This document shows positions 61,221 through 64,000 of a stretch of 64,000 nt of DNA, piece by piece (position 1 is the stretch's first letter; each line of letters opens with the position of its first letter). The position numbers and the translations under genes are program-made. The stretch spans positions 1-64,000 of the forward strand of contig JAUVYV010000010.1 of assembly GCA_030602885.1 (NCBI GenBank), given 5' to 3'. The notes under the pieces were generated by a model, which saw only the letters and a program-made list of their open reading frames with translations, searched no databases and was not told the DNA's origin. The stretch comes from Phycisphaerales bacterium. Lineage in GTDB: Bacteria > Planctomycetota > Phycisphaerae > Sedimentisphaerales > Anaerobacaceae.

Positions 61221-62549
61221 TTAATAGTAAGCGTCCACTGAACCATATTCATCATAATCAAGGTCTTCCAATTCATCCGCGGATATCCCTACCTGCTTGT
61301 TTATGGTTAAGCCGAAAATGATCAGAACAGGGATTATTATACCCATGTACAACGGAATAGCCGCATTTGATGCAAACATCAGATTGTAGAGCATCGGAAT
61401 CCAAACTATGCAATACACCGACGATCTCTCATAGATATACTTGTCAAGAAGACGCAGCAAAAGCCCCAAAGGGATAAATAACAAAAGCCCAAGGTATCCA
61501 AAATTCATCAGGAACTCTTCGTAATACCCAACTCCAAATCCCCAAGGAAGCCTGTCTATTATACTTCGTCCGAAAACCGCACAAGTAAAATAGATAGAAG
61601 TAGGCCAGTCTTTCCAGGGCAAGAAACGTCGTGGAATATACCACGTCGCCAGCCACTTAAATGAATTACCGCGTATCGGCACGATGGTGTTGTAGGTCAT
61701 GTGACTCTGGTCAATAGCGAAATGTAGAGTGTGGTCACGTGCAAGGTCTCCTCGGACAAACGAGATAAAATCTGTCTCATAAGATTTCCCAAAAGATACG
61801 TAAATGAAAAAGAAAGCCAATGCGATCGGGATGCCAAAAAGTAGGAACTTCTTGGCCCCTTTTTCGACTAATTGAAATAGCCCCGCCGTTAGTATGCTCG
61901 CCAGTATTATGCTTCGCTTGCCATGTAAGTATGCATTAATGCAGACTAAAAAAGTGGCAAGAACCACAGGACTAGTCCACAAACGCCCATTTGCGAAGTA
62001 ACTGTAGGCACGGATCAGAAGATAACCCACTAAGGAAAGCAACACAAACCGAGTTAAAAGATTGTGCAGAAATCTTGCATAGGGGTCATACACGCCCCTA
62101 ATATCTAATGTTCCGGGCATCAGATAAGCAGTTTTGTTCGGAACCAAGAAAATGACTATTATAATTGGAAGTAAAACAATTACCCACGCCAGCCAAGTGA
62201 ACATCTGGAATCTCTCCCAGTTGATATCTGGCATTGTCCAGATAAACGACTGCGCTCTAACGGCGGGCCCCCTTATTGACGTAAGTTTGAGCAGAGCCAC
62301 GCCTGTTAGTATCACTATTCCATATTTAAACTGATTATTCGGGTCTGCCATCGCCGCAGGTATGTAGCCAAGGCTATGAAATGAATTAGGCAAAAGATAT
62401 TTGTATACCAGCGGAAGCCCATAGACGATAAAGATCGCAAGGCAAAGGAGACCGCTCGAGCTTGGTCTACCTGTTCTAAAAATTAGGATTGCTTGGCGCA
62501 GTGCGATAACCAAAAGTATTGAAAAAACAAACATATCATATAATATCAT
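61221..62549 (-). CDS. Wzy-like oligosaccharide repeat polymerase
   Basis: The 442-residue protein has about eleven hydrophobic helices and a large loop in the C-terminal half (about 255-340), typical for O-antigen or capsule repeat polymerases. Sequence conservation in this family is low, so the call rests on topology and neighbours. The ATG follows directly after the stop of the upstream GT4 gene, with GAGGA seven bases ahead. It would polymerise lipid-linked repeats at the outer face of the inner membrane. No Wzx flippase is seen in the window; it may lie beyond the end. Confidence 0.75.
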   Translation of the reverse strand: MILYDMFVFSILLVIALRQAILIFRTGRPSSSGLLCLAIFIVYGLPLVYKYLLPNSFHSLGYIPAAMADPNNQFKYGIVILTGVALLKLTSIRGPAVRAQSFIWTMPDINWERFQMFTWLAWVIVLLPIIIVIFLVPNKTAYLMPGTLDIRGVYDPYARFLHNLLTRFVLLSLVGYLLIRAYSYFANGRLWTSPVVLATFLVCINAYLHGKRSIILASILTAGLFQLVEKGAKKFLLFGIPIALAFFFIYVSFGKSYETDFISFVRGDLARDHTLHFAIDQSHMTYNTIVPIRGNSFKWLATWYIPRRFLPWKDWPTSIYFTCAVFGRSIIDRLPWGFGVGYYEEFLMNFGYLGLLLFIPLGLLLRLLDKYIYERSSVYCIVWIPMLYNLMFASNAAIPLYMGIIIPVLIIFGLTINKQVGISADELEDLDYDEYGSVDAYY

Positions 62550-63671
62550 CTAACGATCCTCCCTCACTTCTGAATCCCGGTAGCAAGATAGCATCCTATT
62601 AGCATATCCCTCAAAAGAAAACCTTTCGGGGAAAGACGTTATCCTGCCCTCCCTGCTTGAACTATTCACCAAGGCGTCCAAAGTTTCTTTGGCAAAACTT
62701 GACACGTCGCCTGGCGTAACAACTTGAACCAATTCAGAAACAGTCGAAATTTCCCGCACAGGTCCGATATCGCTTGCCACTACAGGCAGTCCTGCCGCAA
62801 TTGCCTCCAGAACAGATCCCGGCAATCCCTCCCAACGCGAGGGAAAAAGAAAGCAATCACTCGCTAACAGAAGACGAGGGACATCTCCCCTACGTCCCAC
62901 AAAGCGAACTTTATCCGAAAGCTTCATTGAGGCCACCAACTTTTGAATGTGGCTCTTCAAAGCGCCATCTCCCACAAGAATAAAATGGCAATTAGCCTCT
63001 TTCTCAACTACTTGTGCAGCAACACGAATCAGCGTTTCATGATCCTTGGCTGGCCCGAAGTTACCCACATGAATCACCACCTTGGCTGACCCCGGAATGT
63101 TGAACTCAGAAAGTGTTTCCGAACGGTCATAATGCTTCTCAAATGGCCTTGTGTCAATCCCGTTGTATACAACCTCAGTGCGACGATCTGTCCGCCATTG
63201 TGGCCCCATGAAAGACTCCATTGCAGACTCCGAGACCGCCAATATATGAGTGGAATACTCCCTAATCCAACGGCTCATTAATCTACGGTATAAGAACCTA
63301 TATATCCCACCCTGTGTGACATCTCTCGTTGTACGCAGATGCATTATACGCCGCGGCACTCCCGCTTTTGACGCCAATCGCAGCGGTAAACCAGAAAACT
63401 GGTGGTTGTGGCAATGGACGACATCATACTTACCGTCCAGAAGTATCTTCCGAAAATCCCTGCAGAAGGCCGCTATATTCCATGTCAGAGGGCATTTGAC
63501 TATTCCAAAACCCATTTCTAATATTTGTTGATTGTAGCCCCCCTCTTCTTCACCGAAAACACAGAAATCGAAATAGAACTCAGACTTATCCACGCACCTG
63601 GCCAATCCCATAAGCCGCGTTTCAGCTCCGCCATAGCCCATTCTACCCACAACCTGTAACACGCGAATCAT
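62550..63671 (-). CDS. glycosyltransferase family 4
   Basis: The 373-residue GT-B enzyme begins VLQVVGRMGYGGAETRLM, the usual nucleotide-sugar GT4 N-terminus. VVHCHNHQFSGLPLRLASK, VVIHVGNFGPAKDHETLI, and FPSRWEGLPGSVLEAIAAGLPVVASDIGP with the E-x7-E motif follow. Its TAG abuts the polymerase ATG. It adds a sugar to the repeat unit. Confidence 0.94.
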   Translation of the reverse strand: MIRVLQVVGRMGYGGAETRLMGLARCVDKSEFYFDFCVFGEEEGGYNQQILEMGFGIVKCPLTWNIAAFCRDFRKILLDGKYDVVHCHNHQFSGLPLRLASKAGVPRRIMHLRTTRDVTQGGIYRFLYRRLMSRWIREYSTHILAVSESAMESFMGPQWRTDRRTEVVYNGIDTRPFEKHYDRSETLSEFNIPGSAKVVIHVGNFGPAKDHETLIRVAAQVVEKEANCHFILVGDGALKSHIQKLVASMKLSDKVRFVGRRGDVPRLLLASDCFLFPSRWEGLPGSVLEAIAAGLPVVASDIGPVREISTVSELVQVVTPGDVSSFAKETLDALVNSSSREGRITSFPERFSFEGYANRMLSCYRDSEVREDR

Positions 63672-63712
63672 CTAAGCAAAATACCTTCAAATTAAATATA
63701 TACCCTTGTATT

Positions 63713-64000
63713 TTAAGGTTGTTTTAGATCAGGCAACCCCAGAATATCGACCAACTGAAAGTACTGCGGCCAGTAATGCCCTTCGTGCCAACACAGGGAA
63801 GAATCCCAGTATCCAGAGCAGTTGTGTACTGCCCAGTCAGCATATGTATAGCTTATCTCGCAAAATGCAGCTTCTCTGTTTTTGTCGTAAAGAAAATCAT
63901 ATGCCATACTTTGGAAGCCCAATGTTTTAGATACCTCGAATGCTTTCTCGACAAACTTCATGTCTATCTTGTTCGCATCATAGTCAATTCTACCACTACC
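63713..64000 (-). CDS. ATP-grasp family protein, C-terminal part (runs off the window)
   Basis: The frame is open to the window end and stops at 63713, covering about 95 residues. AAFCEISYTYADWAVHNCSG with a following WHEGHYWPQ resembles the end of ATP-grasp carboxylate ligases found in polysaccharide clusters. The apparent ATG at 63961 is internal. Family assignment is tentative because catalytic parts are beyond the window. Confidence 0.55.
   Translation of the reverse strand, partial: GSGRIDYDANKIDMKFVEKAFEVSKTLGFQSMAYDFLYDKNREAAFCEISYTYADWAVHNCSGYWDSSLCWHEGHYWPQYFQLVDILGLPDLKQP

Overview
The window reads as a chromosome segment of a planctomycete, most likely class Phycisphaerae. This is inferred from gene content, not from a marker gene. 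Supporting signs are dockerin-type repeats on secreted proteins, a very large CotH/lamin-tail surface protein, a TIGR03790-type protein, FG-GAP/VCBS and other secreted proteins, prepilin-like proteins without a secretion ATPase nearby, and AT-rich or palindromic microrepeats filling many intergenic gaps. Most genes are GC-rich. The tcmP/DUF5131 pair at 11.8-13.6 kb is clearly AT-rich.

Layout. 1-7.4 kb: a lipoprotein, a dockerin remnant, S-adenosylhomocysteine hydrolase, a secreted protein of unknown function, a phosphoglycolate phosphatase-like HAD enzyme, a methyltransferase and a secreted GH36-type glycosidase, all on +. The methyltransferase sits between the phosphatase and what appears to be a broken second phosphatase C-terminus. 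7.5-9.8 kb: three prepilin-like genes. 9.9-10.9 kb: a Tat-exported aldo/keto reductase on -. 10.9-14.7 kb is the accessory region. It holds phased A-tracts, two related hairpins, a candidate stable RNA with promoter and terminator, the overlapping tcmP/DUF5131 pair, and a RAYT-like transposase flanked by REP-like palindromes with compensatory changes.

14.7-25.1 kb is a housekeeping + strand run: gap, pgk, rpe, accD, hisC, hisB, ispF, cysS, ruvC, ruvA, ruvB. It is met head-on by a long - strand run from 41.2 down to 25.1 kb: FG-GAP protein, hisA, giant CotH protein, two unknown proteins, purA, uppS, cdsA, phoH, HD phosphodiesterase, ybeY, CNNM/CBS protein, recO. The phoH-HD-ybeY-CBS order is a common bacterial arrangement. 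A foldback element and tRNA-Ser(CGA) separate this run from nadE.

41.9-49.5 kb mixes nadE, a SagB-type oxidoreductase, a LABN-domain protein, a VanZ-like protein, a TIGR03790 protein, a KamA-family radical SAM protein with a good promoter, and a WecA/TagO-type lipid-linked sugar transferase. From 64.0 down to 49.5 kb at least thirteen - strand genes, many overlapping or nearly so, form a polysaccharide locus. It contains an ATP-grasp fragment, two GT4 and one GT2 glycosyltransferases, a Wzy-like polymerase, a CapK/PaaK-like adenylate ligase, a membrane WD40-like protein, an initiating sugar transferase, a fold-III PLP decarboxylase-like enzyme, a GNAT, a 3-hydroxyacyl-CoA dehydrogenase, a thiolase and a GNAT/ATP-grasp fusion. 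Acyl-CoA and amino-acid-type enzymes among glycosyltransferases suggest that the polymer or its lipid carries an unusual acyl or aminoacyl group. That is inference.
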